Source: Vespula vulgaris (lineage: Eukaryota > Arthropoda > Insecta > Hymenoptera > Vespidae). From it: a stretch of DNA of 64,000 nt. Positions 39,604-50,129 of this stretch are shown here, piece by piece. The number at the start of each line of letters is the position of its first letter. Positions within the stretch are counted from its first letter, which is position 1. Location: contig NC_066599.1 in the NCBI RefSeq assembly GCF_905475345.1, positions 3,121,001 through 3,185,000 on the forward strand, in the 5' to 3' direction. A program made the translations under genes and the position numbers. A model generated the notes under the pieces. The model saw only the letters and a program-made list of their open reading frames with translations. It did no database searches and was not told the DNA's origin.

Positions 39604-40150
39604 ACGCTCTACTGTTCTATCTCGTGAAATTCTTGAAAATCTGAAAAATGTGAAATCTCAATTAATATAGGATACAATTAAAAGTGTATGTGAAAAAAGG
39701 AGAAGATTAGAAGAGTGATGTGTATGTATAATGTGTAAAAAGTCCATACGTGTGTGTGTGCTTGCGTACGAATATATATGAAAATTGAATATAAAACGAA
39801 ATATCGATTAATCATAATTATAAACGTAAAATTGTTGATCAGAGCATCATTAAAAAGCGAGAGAAGTATCGATATTGTGAAAATCAATTGGAAAAGTGAA
39901 CAAAAATCGACGCAATAACTCTCCGGGAGATCAACGAAGGACTGATTTTATTTTCGTGAATGTCTTTTGAACGCCATAATATCTCGACTTGCGAACGCGG
40001 CCTCTTAAAAATCGCGTGTTTAACTATCGATTGGTGTATAATAATCAGGTTTACGTTAGAAAAAATCTGCTGATTACCTATAATTAACGAGAGGGACGGG
40101 GCGACGAGTTTGCTTGATACGAACTGAAGTAGCAATGGCGTCGTCTACAC
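39600..40150 (-). ncRNA. Minus-strand unit M3, exons 1 and 2
   Basis: Exon 1 ends at 40078 (TTAATTATAG before GTAATCAG), an exon-2 acceptor TTTTTTCAG lies at about 39640-39650, and the intron carries the shared ATTCACGAAAATAAAATCAG block. Similarity to M2 runs for at least 500 bp. The region just upstream (40338-40450) resembles the M1 promoter, including TTCCCGCC. Confidence 0.5.
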
Positions 40151-41360
40151 CGTGAAATTAGTTAGTGAAGCTAGAAACAACACGTATATCTGCGTCATTT
40201 TAGAAATAAAACGCACTAATAAATGTATTAATTTTTTTTAATATTTTATTGAAAAAATAGCACAGAATATAATATTCAATCGCAAAGAAATCATTGAGAA
40301 TGGTTATCAAACATCTTAGTGTTTTCTATAAGTCATAAAATTCCCGCCAAATGAGTAGATTCCCGCGTAATGTACCAACCTATGCTTCTCTCTCCTACTT
40401 CGGGAGTCAAGAAATAACTAGGTAATAAATCGAATAATCAATGAATTTAACTTTCTATGATTAATATCTCTTGTAAATGTTTGGAAAGATATTTAATTAT
40501 ATTTGTCTATAGATTGTCCTATAAATATAAATTATTAAATAATTTCTATTCGAAAGTATTTATTATGTACTCGTTGGTAGGCAGAAGTTCTAATGGCTTT
40601 GAAAGAAGAAGAAGCTGCAAGGAAGAAGAAATTGATCGGAATAAGGTAAGAAAAAACAGAGATTTAGTATAGATTTCTGAACATTATTGATATATATAAA
40701 TTTTGAAAAGCATTAGGATATTGACCAATATCATATTTTGCAAAAATATCTCTTTTTCATCGCAAAATTTGCGAACAAAAATACTCTCGTTCGTGTTGTC
40801 ACACAGATGCTGCACACATTGACACAAATCCATGGAATCGAGTGTAAAAACATTGGCTACAATCTGTAGAAATACTGACCTGTGTAAGTTATTACGCTTC
40901 ATTCGTTATTTCTTAAAAAAATTCGTCCTTTTGATGCAAAGGTAAGCACAAACACATACTTTTTCATTTCTTGGTACACATTTCCTATGTAGCTACTTAA
41001 GAATTTCGAATTAGTTTTTATTATATTCCGATGAGTGAATATCCGATGAGAATCTATCTTTCTAAAGGCGAAAGCTCAGAAATTGATATTTTCTATAATT
41101 TTACAATTGTTTAAACAGTTTTCATGTACATTCATTACAAAAAACTAATATATAAACAATAATACATTCGTTTAACAACACAATGACCGTATCATCCGAG
41201 AAACAAAATAATTTCAATTTAATATTTTAATATTTGCCAATTTTCATCACAGCATCATTGATTTCGTGTAACATAACATACACGACTTTTATTTACTTTC
41301 ATTATTATTTTGTTAGTTTCCTTTTGTACGCCAACGAGTGCACATCTCAATAGTCGCAGA
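40151..41360. other. Spacer between opposite-strand units
   Basis: AT-rich, no protein-like frame. It separates the last minus-strand exon 1 from the first plus-strand tandem exon and could hold promoters for both directions. Confidence 0.4.
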
Positions 41361-42184
41361 CACACGCTCCGCAAGTAAGAGAGAATAGTTAATGTAAAAA
41401 CATTAATCGATCACTCGTTCATTCAATAATCTATACGATTTCTATCTTTATAGAATGAAACGGAGTGGTGGGGATACTGTGCCACTTGGGGGAAATATAA
41501 GGCGGCCGCCCTTGGCAGTGGGTCCAGTCATGCCACGAATTTCCACCATTCAAATCTCAATCCTCGCGGTACGCACGCTCCGCAAGTAAGAGAGAAGAGT
41601 TAATGTAAAAACATTAATCGATCACTCGTTCATTCAATAATCTATACGATTTCTATCTTTATAGAATGAAACGGAGTGGTGGGGATACTGTGCCACTTGG
41701 GGGAAATATAAGGCGGCCGCCCTTGGCAGTGGGTCCAGTCATGCCACGAATTTCCACCATTCAAATCTCAATCCTCGCGGTACGCACGCTCCGCAAGTAA
41801 GAGAGAAGAGTTAATGTAAAAACATTAATCGATCACTCGTTCATTCAATAATCTATACGATTTCTATCTTTGTAGAATGAAACGGAGTGGTGGGGATACT
41901 GTGCCACTTGGGGGAAATATAAGGCGGCCGCCCTTGGCAGGGGGTCCAGTCATGCCACGAATTTCCACCATTCAAATCTCAATCCTCATGGTACGCATGC
42001 TCCGTAAGTAAGAGAGAAGAGTTAATGTAAAAACATTAATCGATCACTCGTTCATTCAATAATCTATACGATTTCTATCTTTGTAGAATGAAACGGAGTG
42101 GTGGGGATACCGTGCCACTTGGGGGAAATATAAGGCGGCCGCCCTTGGCAGTGGGTCCAGTCATGCCACGAATTTCCACGAGTT
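41361..42184 (+). repeat. Four tandem 211-bp exon-plus-mini-intron cassettes
   Basis: Copies begin near 41361, 41572, 41783 and 41994 at an exact 211-bp period and are nearly identical; the fourth diverges at its end. Each contains a CGCAA/GTAAGAG donor and a TTTCTATCTTTATAG acceptor, predicting 132-nt exons (41454-41585, 41665-41796, 41876-42007) and 79-nt introns. The exon has multiple stops in all frames but contains the strong GGCGGCCGCC dyad. This looks like recent tandem duplication of a non-coding exon. Confidence 0.8.
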
Positions 42185-42439
42185 CGCATCTCTAAACTCG
42201 CGATACGCATGCCCCACAACTCAGTACAGAATTCGATCACGCATTCATTCAATAATATATACGATTTGTTTTGTTTTAGAATTAACATAAATCTTGAAAT
42301 ATTAAGGGACTTAGAAACTCCAACAGGATGCCACTACAGCGAGAATTGACGAAGATTTTACGCAAGTACAAGGTGGTATTACTCATATTTTCGTATTTCT
42401 ATACTATTTCTTTTGTTTTAGACTTCCACTGTGCACTGT

Positions 42440-42602
42440 CGGAGGACTTTGAAAATCTATCTCCACGAGAGGACTTAGAAATTTTTGCTCCTTTGGGGGA
42501 CTGAAAATCTTTCTCTACGAGTGGACTTAGAAATTTTCGCACCTTTGGGGGACTTTGAAAATCTATCTCCACGACTAGACTTAGAAATTTTCGCACGATG
42601 CC
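42440..42602 (+). repeat. Three tandem ~53-bp repeats in an exon-like segment
   Basis: GGGGGACTTTGAAAATCTATCTCCACGA followed by a GGACTTAGAAATTTTCGCACC block occurs three times, starting near 42441, 42495 and 42547, just after a TTTTGTTTTAG acceptor at 42420. A donor-like AAGTAAGTA follows at 42635. Confidence 0.75.
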
Positions 42603-42719
42603 AAATTCCAGCAAATATTAACAAAGACTTAAAGTAAGTATATTTTTCTATCGTATATTTGTTGAATAATTTATACAGTTTTCATTATAACAATGATACT
42701 AATTATTTCGTTTGTATTT

Positions 42720-43030
42720 TTGTTTCAGAACCTCGTTGCAATCGCGCGCATTGCAATGATGTAATCAAGGGTTAGTAGCGCTAAAATAAATTTATCGCGA
42801 AGTAGAAGCAGTGTTTGTTCGTTCGCGTGTCGCGATTTAAACCATAAGTGTTTTTGCATAGACTGCGTGCAATGCAGTCCTTAGAGTCAGTGTTTGTTCG
42901 CGTAGTTTTTTCAATTTTTTAACAGTCGCACTGACTGTATTTATAATATATAGTAGAGTTTCGCGAAATAAATTCAGTGTCCGTTCGTTAATAAATAACT
43001 ACCGCGAATTAGAGTCAGTGCATCACTGAA
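42720..43030 (+). ncRNA. Plus-strand AGAGTCAGTGTTTGTTCG cassettes
   Basis: After a TTTGTTTCAG acceptor, three copies of the inverted form of the ACACTGACTCT cassette appear (near 42805, 42885 and 42975), with the TCGCGAA and TGCAATGCAGTC partner blocks also seen at 6.4-7.1 kb. This shows the plus-strand block is built from the same parts as the minus-strand units. Confidence 0.5.
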
Positions 43031-43127
43031 GAGGATCTCGACCAACGTCGATGTCGACCTACCTCATTTTCAACCAACTACGAATCATCCACCCTCAATT
43101 TCGACCTAAATCGCGGTCGAGTGTTTT

Positions 43128-43230
43128 GGAGCCATCGCAGAACTTCTTAAGTAGTGAGTTAATTTTTAAGTCCCTCCGATCACTCAATCATGTCGAGGAC
43201 GAAAGGTCCGAATCGGCACGAGTGATTGGT
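43128..43230 (+). ncRNA. E structured module, copy 3
   Basis: CCGATCACTC (43176-43185) pairs with GAGTGATTGG (43220-43229), and the inner stem TGTCGA (43191-43196) with TCGGCA (43213-43218). The apical GGAC-GAAAG-GTCC is closed by them. Preceded by GAGTGTTTTGGAGCCAT and AGAACTTCTTAAGTAGT as in the inverted copies. Confidence 0.65.
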
Positions 43231-43400
43231 TGTAATTAATAAGTAAAAGAGCATTGAGTGACCATTAGTAAACGCTTTGTCTATTTTTCGTTTCAGAATT
43301 TGTTTAGAGTTGCGTTATATTTATTAGTTTTCTTTCATGTTTTAAAGTAAACGATGGTTTTAGTTCTTTGTCATTAACTGTAGTTATCGAATACTGTTGT

Positions 43401-43960
43401 AGTTGTTAAGACACGAAGCAAAGAAGAGGCTATATGCCGTAGACGCATCCACAAATTGTGGCTCAAGAGGGCAACTATTAGACTATTGAGTTATTTTCGA
43501 AGGTTTGACAAAACCCTTCGAAAATGGCTCTCAGTCACATTTTAATTTTACCATGTGGTCACTCAAAATGTTCTTATGTAATAATAATAATGACTTCAGA
43601 AACACGGACAACGTTACATTCCATCTCTCTTCCCGCATTGTTACGTGTATGCGTAATAGAACGTGTAATAAAATTATTACATATTTTATTCATTTTTCTT
43701 ATTAAAGTCGAGTAGTAAATTTTTCTTTTCTTTACATTTTATTTTCTAAAGTGCAATTAAATTTATAATTTATTATTTTGATAAAATCAAATTCTATATT
43801 AAAAGCATTACTACGAAACGTATAATATGTTACACTTATAAGAGATTACAAGCTGGAAAAAATAAAAATACACTGAATAAAAGTACGTATGAAATTAAAA
43901 CACACGCTCCCAGATTTGAGGAAAGTTCTATCTTTTATCACGTTACGGGAAGAGAATATT
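43401..43960 (+). ncRNA. Plus-strand structured segment paralogous to 31.9-32.05 kb
   Basis: Contains GTGGCTCAAGAGGGCAACTAT, shared with the minus strand near 31990, and a strong hairpin ATTTTCGAAGG (43493-43503) with CCTTCGAAAAT (43515-43525). The following 43685-43850 segment is repeated at 47810-47935. No protein-like frame. Confidence 0.5.
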
Positions 43961-44054
43961 CGTTTAGATTACGGTCGAGAATTTTTCAATTTGATTTTTT
44001 CTTATAAATTTAAATTTAAATAAATTCAGAATTATTCCATTTTAATTACTTTAG

Positions 44055-45165
44055 TTTCTATCGGGTGGGACCCTTGGGAGGGGCCCTCGGGTGTGGGCCT
44101 TAGGCGGGTTTCGTTCTTTCTCTAGGGAAAAATTAAACAGATTTGTGGCACACTGATTATCATCTGGTCAAATGATCTTTCAAATGTTTATCCATTATTC
44201 TGAGTTCTATATTTCTCATGGGCACGTTTCTGTCTTCTTCTCTTTTTTCTTTTTCTTTTTCTTTTTCTCTTAGTCTATTACTTTTTATCTGTTTCAGGTT
44301 AGATCATCGAGGGACCGATCATAGAGGGATCGATCATCGTGAAATTAAATTTTTACAGGGAAGTACTAATTGTAAATTTGTTTTTTTCAGTTTATTTAAT
44401 TATTAATTTATTTTTTAATTTATATTATTGTTTAATGATATATTTGATTTTAATTATTATATTTTTTTAAATTATTATTTGACTTTTATTATCTATATTT
44501 GCATATAATTTTGCATATAATTTTGCATATAATTTTTACATGTTTATCTTTTCTTCTTCCATTCTTTTTCTGTTTCAGGTTAGGTGATCGAGGGACGGAT
44601 CATCCTGGGATTTCTACACGGAAGTTAAAGGAACCTCTCTGCATATAACGTTTGTTATACGCAGGGAGGGTATGTCTCCTTGCTTCCGTACGCGAATGAT
44701 AGGGAAAACACTCACGCGCGTGACGGCCGGCACGCGCGTGGGTGTTCGCGGACGCGAGATAAAGTCCTACCGAGGACTACGTTTTGATTTTGAAATCGAA
44801 ATATAGACACGACCGGTCGTGTCTCGAGATGTCTGAAGCCGACGGTGTGGACGGTGGAGCAATCTGTAAGCGGGGTTTTATACATCTCCAGTTTGCTGAG
44901 AAATCTGAAGCTCCCGAAGCGGAAAGGCATCTCGGATCGTGGATTTTAGAGTAGAATCTTCGTTAGCTCGCGGGTCCCCAGATGCAGCTACCTCCAAGCG
45001 GTGGGACCTGGGTCGGTAGTACTTGCGATATATTCAAATCTATGTCTAAATTATATCTAGAATCTATAACCATATTATACATATTTTGTAAAATCTATAA
45101 CTAAATTATATATATAATTTAGTTAGAACACAAGTACTACCGGGCGAAAGGCTGCATATTTCAAA
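44055..45165 (+). ncRNA. Structured RNA unit 1 (modules A-B-C-D)
   Basis: Module A: CCC/GGG and GGG/CCC pairs at 44071-44078 with 44084-44091. Repeated GATCATCGAGGGACC motifs follow TTTCAG acceptors at 44297 and 44578. Module B (44614-44965) carries a 16-bp hairpin (44634-44649 with 44654-44669), a long GC-rich hairpin around 44705-44745, AGTCCTACCGAGGACT, and AGACACGA-CCGG-TCGTGTCT (44805-44824). Module C: GGTCCC (44973-44978) with GGGACC (45003-45008). Module D: CGGTAGTACTTG (45014-45025) with CAAGTACTACCG (45131-45142), 12 perfect pairs. No protein-like frame. Confidence 0.7.
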
Positions 45166-45454
45166 GTTTTTCTAAAATCTCTTTTCTGTCTGATATGAAT
45201 TAGACGTTAAATTAATTACATTTTAATTTGTTAGTTATATTTTGACTGATAAATAAATTGAATATATCGAAATTATAAATTAATAATTTAAGAAAACGCA
45301 AAGAAAACTTTTCTTTCACATTTGCGTTTACTGCCATTTTTATTTATTCTCATTTACTTTTATTAACTATATACTTTTATTTATTATATTATATATATTT
45401 TAATATATATATATATACTTATATTAATTACTTTTATTAACTTTTATCAATTAT

Positions 45455-46560
45455 TGGTCTCGGGTGGGACCCTTGGGAGGGGCCCTCGGGTGTGGGCCTT
45501 AGGCGGGTTTCGTTCTTTCACTAGAGAAAAGTTCATTTTTGATTTTCAAAAACTCATTTTTGCTACTCTGATTTTCGTCAAGTGAAATGATCTTCTAAAT
45601 GCTCATGCATCGTTCAGAATTCTATTTTGCTAATGCACATTTACGCAAATACTCTCGGTTTCTTTTTTCCATTTTCTCTTCTTATTTTCTACTCTTCTCT
45701 TTGTTCTTTTACTTCTTCTTCTCAGCCTCTTTTACTTTTTTTTTCTCTTTCAGATTAGGTCATCGAGGGACCTGTCATCGAGGGACCTGTCATCGAGGGA
45801 CCGATCATCGTGATAATAGATTTTACAGAGAAATTTTTAAGTATAAATATGTTTTAGCATATTATTTTGCATGTAATTTTTGCATATAATCATCCCTTCT
45901 GTTTTACTCCTTTTCTGTTTCAGATTAGGTGATGAAGGGATCGATCATCGTGAAAATAGGTTTTACAGAGAAATTTTTAAGTATAAATATGTTTTAGCAT
46001 ATTATTTTGCATGTAATTTTTGCATATAATCATCCCTTCTGTTTTACTCCTTTTCTGTTTCAGATTAGGTGATCGAGGGACCGATCGTCGCTACACGGAA
46101 GTTTAAGGAACCTCTTTGCATATAATCTCTATTATATGCAGGGAGGGTATGTCTCCTTGCTTCCGTACGCGAATGATAGGGAAAACACTCACGCGCGTGA
46201 CGGCCGGCACGCGCGTGGGTGTTCGCGGACGCGAGATAAAGTCCTACCGAGGACTACGTTTTGATTTTGAAATCGAAATATAGACACGACCGGTCGTGTC
46301 TCGAGATGTCTGAAGCCGACGGTGTGGACGGTGGAGCAATCTGTAAGCGGGGTTTTATACATCTCCAGTTTGCTGAGAAATCTGAAGCTCCCGAAGCGGA
46401 AAGGCATCTCGGATCGTGGATTTTAGAGTAGAATCCTCGTTAGTCCGTGGGTCCTCAGATGCAGCAACCTCCTCGAGGTGGGACCTGGGTCGGAAGTACT
46501 TGTGCTATATCCAAGTCTCATGGTACCCAAGTATTACCGGGCGAATGGCTGCATATTTTA
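45455..46560 (+). ncRNA. Structured RNA unit 2 (modules A-B-C-D)
   Basis: Same module order as unit 1. A lies at 45470-45490. Acceptor-plus-GATCGAGGGACC segments occur at 45752, 45922 and 46063, the last two on a duplicated ~141-bp block (45820-45960 and 45961-46101). B (46092-46441) is nearly identical to unit 1 over about 300 bp, offset 1,477 bp. C: GGTCC (46450-46454) with GGACC (46481-46485). D: 46491-46502 with 46528-46539. The few differences between the two B hairpins preserve pairing. Confidence 0.7.
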
Positions 46561-46739
46561 AAACCTTTTCCAAAATCTTTTCCACATAATTCCAAATTAA
46601 ACGTGGAAGTTCATACATTTTACATTCTCTCTTACATCTTCCGTATATTCGGTAATAAATACACAGTCATTTCTATTCGTTGAAACGCAAAACTCTATAG
46701 TTATTGAAATAATTATTCGAGATTAATTATTATAATTTC

Positions 46740-47585
46740 TCTCAGGTGGGTCCCATGAGTGGGGCTCATGGGCGTGGGCTTCTGTGCGGGTCTCTTCTTT
46801 TAGTATCGCAAATAGAGCTCTATTTTCGTATACTGGTTTTGATCGGGGTGTATCAATATTGTACATCTATCTTATCTTTTCTATTTCATCGTTTTCACAC
46901 GTGCATGTGTTTCATTATACTTTCCGTATATCCTTTCTCTCTTTTCTTCTGAATTCTGTCTTCTATATTTCACGTGCGCGCATGTTTCGGCTTTCTTAGT
47001 CTTCTGCTTCTCTTCCTCTTCATGGATTTCGACATATCAGCGAAAGGTTCGATTCATAATCGATTGCTAGACGCGAATACGGGTAGGATAGTAAGAACAC
47101 TCGCGCGTGTGTCGGTGGGCACAAGCGTGATGTTCTCGGGCGCGATTAAAAGTCCTACGGTAATGGACTACGTTTGATTGCTAAACCGAATAATGACCGG
47201 TCGTGTGTCGGTTCGTGTGCTGCCGAGTACTATGGTGTTGCTATCCGTAAGCGTGGACTAACCCTCCTCCAGTTAGCCGCCTTGATTCTCGGTTGGTACG
47301 TGGACGCCGCGAACGCGAATTTAGAGTAGAGTCACCGTTATTATAACACTCCCGGGAGTGTCGGGCGCGATTAAAAGTCCTACCGGGGACTTCGTTTTAT
47401 AGAACGCCGATTATTTGATCACGCCGGTTACGCGAATTTTAGAGTAGAGTCCCCGTTAATCCGTGGGTCCCCAAATGCAGCAACCTCCAAGCGGTGGGAC
47501 CTGGGTCGGTAGTACTTGCGATATATCTAAATTTAAATCTAAATTATATAACGCAAGTTTTACCGGGCGAATGGCTGCATCTTTT
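46740..47585 (+). ncRNA. Structured RNA unit 3 (modules A-B-C-D, divergent)
   Basis: A: CCCATGAG (46752-46759) with CTCATGGG (46765-46772), differing in sequence from units 1 and 2 but still paired. B is divergent (about 47060-47345), followed by a second shortened B (47346-47455) beginning with the dyad ACACTC-CCGG-GAGTGT and retaining GTCC/GGAC and the TTTTAGAGTAGAGTC end. C: GGTCCC (47466-47471) with GGGACC (47496-47501). D: 47507-47520 with 47552-47565. Confidence 0.65.
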
Positions 47586-48240
47586 AATACCTTTACAAAA
47601 TCTCTTTTCCATTTAATTCCAACTAGATATCAAATTAATTCCATTTTACATTGGAAATCAGTCGTTGCATGAATTATATACAATGAAGTCGTTAGAGTCA
47701 GTGTTTGTTCACATCCTTTTTTACCTTTTTAAGTTGCACAGAGTGAAAATAGTATAGTATTGATATTTATTAATGCTGATAAATTAAAAAGCTTAAAAAT
47801 TGTATGCATTTTTATTATTAAAGTCGAATAGTAAATTTCTAAAGTTCTTTTCTAAAGTTCAATTAAATTTAGAAATTTTTATTTTTATAATATCAAATTC
47901 TATATTAAAGTCATTGTTACGAAACGTGTAAAATATGATATTGGCGGGGATATATATGATAGTGAAAGTTTATTGAAGTAAGGTGCACGCAAAGATACAC
48001 ACGATATAATTAATTCAATGTAAATTTATTACTAAAAAAAAATCTATTACTAGTTACAAATGTTTCGAATTGTCATATAATAATTTAAACAATTATTCTA
48101 AATTAATTATTCTAAATTAATTACTTTACTTTCTCTCAGCAAAGCACTCTTTCTCTTTTTCTTTTCTTCTCCTTTTCTCTTTTCTCTTTTTTTTTTCTTC
48201 TCTTCTTCATTCACTCTTTTTCTTTTTTCTTTCTCAACGT
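47586..48240. other. Non-coding tail of the plus-strand block
   Basis: Contains one AGAGTCAGTGTTTGTTC cassette (about 47693) and the 47810-47935 copy of the 43685-43850 segment. The rest is AT-rich with CT-rich runs near 48145-48240. Confidence 0.45.
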
Positions 48241-48615
48241 AGGTCGAATGATGCCGTGAAATTGATTAAAATTATTGTTGAATCGATGAAACATTGAATC
48301 GTTGAATCGTTGAATCGTTGAATCTATAATACAAAAAGGTACAAAAACAATTAATTATATGTTCCATATGGAACCAATATGTTTGTGAATGAATGAAAAT
48401 GAGTAAAAAGAAATATATGATTTGAATGACGAACGAGAAAAATTATGATTGGAAGAAAGAAATAAATGTAATTTGTATCCAGACGAAGTTTACATTCGTC
48501 GGCAAAGATGAAGATGAATTTTTAAATTCACACTTTCGATCATAACAATATTTTTCTCGACGTAATCCTCTTCCACCGAATATTCCGAAAGTGTGTTAAT
48601 GATTCTAATAACGCA
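48240..48615. repeat. Direct duplication, right copy (partner 34882-35255)
   Basis: Same orientation and gene-free content as the left copy about 13.36 kb upstream. Similarity to the left flank continues for some hundreds of bases to the right (36860-37080 versus 48700-48960). Confidence 0.75.
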
Positions 48616-49099
48616 GCGAACGCGAGTATAGAATAAGATTAACTATATTCATATATATAAATATGTGTATGTATAGATATAATGCGCAAATGCGATTTGC
48701 ATATTTAACATAAATGCTATACAGTATGAAGTGTAATATTATATAAAATAAAATTAATAAACCATGAATGATTAAATCAAATTTATAAATTTATATATAT
48801 ATATATAATATAAATGAGAAATTAAACGAACCAATATTAACGAAATAAAAAGAGGTTAGAATATTTAGACAATAGGTTATACGAACGAGACTACGTTCGT
48901 AGGGATAAACAAAGAAAATTATCTCAAGGCCAAGTTCTCAATTGTCTCTTTTGATTGTTTACATGTCTTTTGCCTGTCTCTCTTGAAATTCTACGAATAG
49001 TATAATGTTACATAACATGACACACATATTATATATATACATAGTACACATAACCTACAATGAAATTTTATAACACTCGCTTGCTTTCTGTTTCGCTCT

Positions 49100-49860
49100 T
49101 TGCCAGAAGCTGGAAATCCATCGACGAGAACTGGTGAGCATATTTTTAAACTGTTATCTAGATCTTATTACCATTTTTCTCTCTCTCTATTAAGATGTAT
49201 GTACTTAAAAAGAAATAGACTTACTCGTGCGTGTAAATACGATAACATTATTTCTATCATACTGCGTAGGTTTTCTAATTTATAAGCTTCTTGGAAGGCT
49301 GAAAATTATTAGATTGATATTAGTAAAGTAGAAAATTAATTCCGTAGAAATGTAAATATGAGTGCAAGATGAATCGATATGTATATACGTGTAGGAAAGA
49401 TATTTATATGTATATACGTGTATTTACGTGTATATGTAGCTATATGCATAGACATGTATTTACGTATATATGTAGCTATATGAAATCGTATATAAGACGA
49501 AATCCAATCGATCGCGATTAATTAATGAAAGATTATTAATTAGAGCATCGTTAATAGACAATAAAATTATCGATGGTGCAAAAATATAAGCAGAAAATTC
49601 GAAATAGAAAACGTTTCGAAGGGGAAGCAGAGAAGCTGATTTTATTTTCGTGAATATTTTTTAAACGAGACAATGCCACAACACGCGACATTCGCGCGTG
49701 GAAATCGTGTTCTTGGCTATCGATTGATATATAAAATAAGAGTATACGTTAGACAAAATTGTTATATTACCTGTATTAATTAACGAAACGACAAAACTCC
49801 TCTGCAAACAAATCACAAAATAGTTCAAAATGGCAGTACTACCAACAGCAAAAAAATTAA
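49100..49860 (-). ncRNA. Minus-strand unit M4, exons 1 and 2
   Basis: Exon 1 ends at 49771 (TTAATACAG before GTAATATA). Exon-2 acceptor TAATTTTCAG lies at about 49298-49307. The conserved intron blocks (TCTAACGTATAC, ATCAATCGATAG, ATTCACGAAAATAAAATCAG) are present. No protein-like frame. Confidence 0.5.
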
Positions 49861-50129
49861 GTAAACTCTCGTATATGCTATACAATGGCTCCCCCTTCCC
49901 ACGAAACTTGCAATTTTTCGATCTATTATAAAAAAATATCGAAATATTAAAAATATAATATACACTTATAAACTGTCTAAATGAATACTTTATTAATTCA
50001 AACCATGAGAATTAATTATTACAACTCGATATCTATAGAAATGAAGCTCAAAACTGATCAAAAAAAAATTGTAAGGAGTGTTCATACTCGTGCGTACAAT
50101 TATTTTCCACACGAATATCTTTTATTTTG

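Noticed and set aside
44712..44930. 72-residue open frame on the minus strand, identical to 46189-46407
   Set aside because: The identity comes from recent duplication of the structured B module. The frame runs antisense to the inferred RNA, lacks family features, and is lost in the diverged third copy.
44055..47585. Fragment of ribosomal RNA or a tRNA-derived SINE
   Set aside because: No rRNA core motif or tRNA A/B-box pair was recognised, no poly-A tail or target-site duplications were seen, and the ordered multi-module layout does not look like independent insertions.
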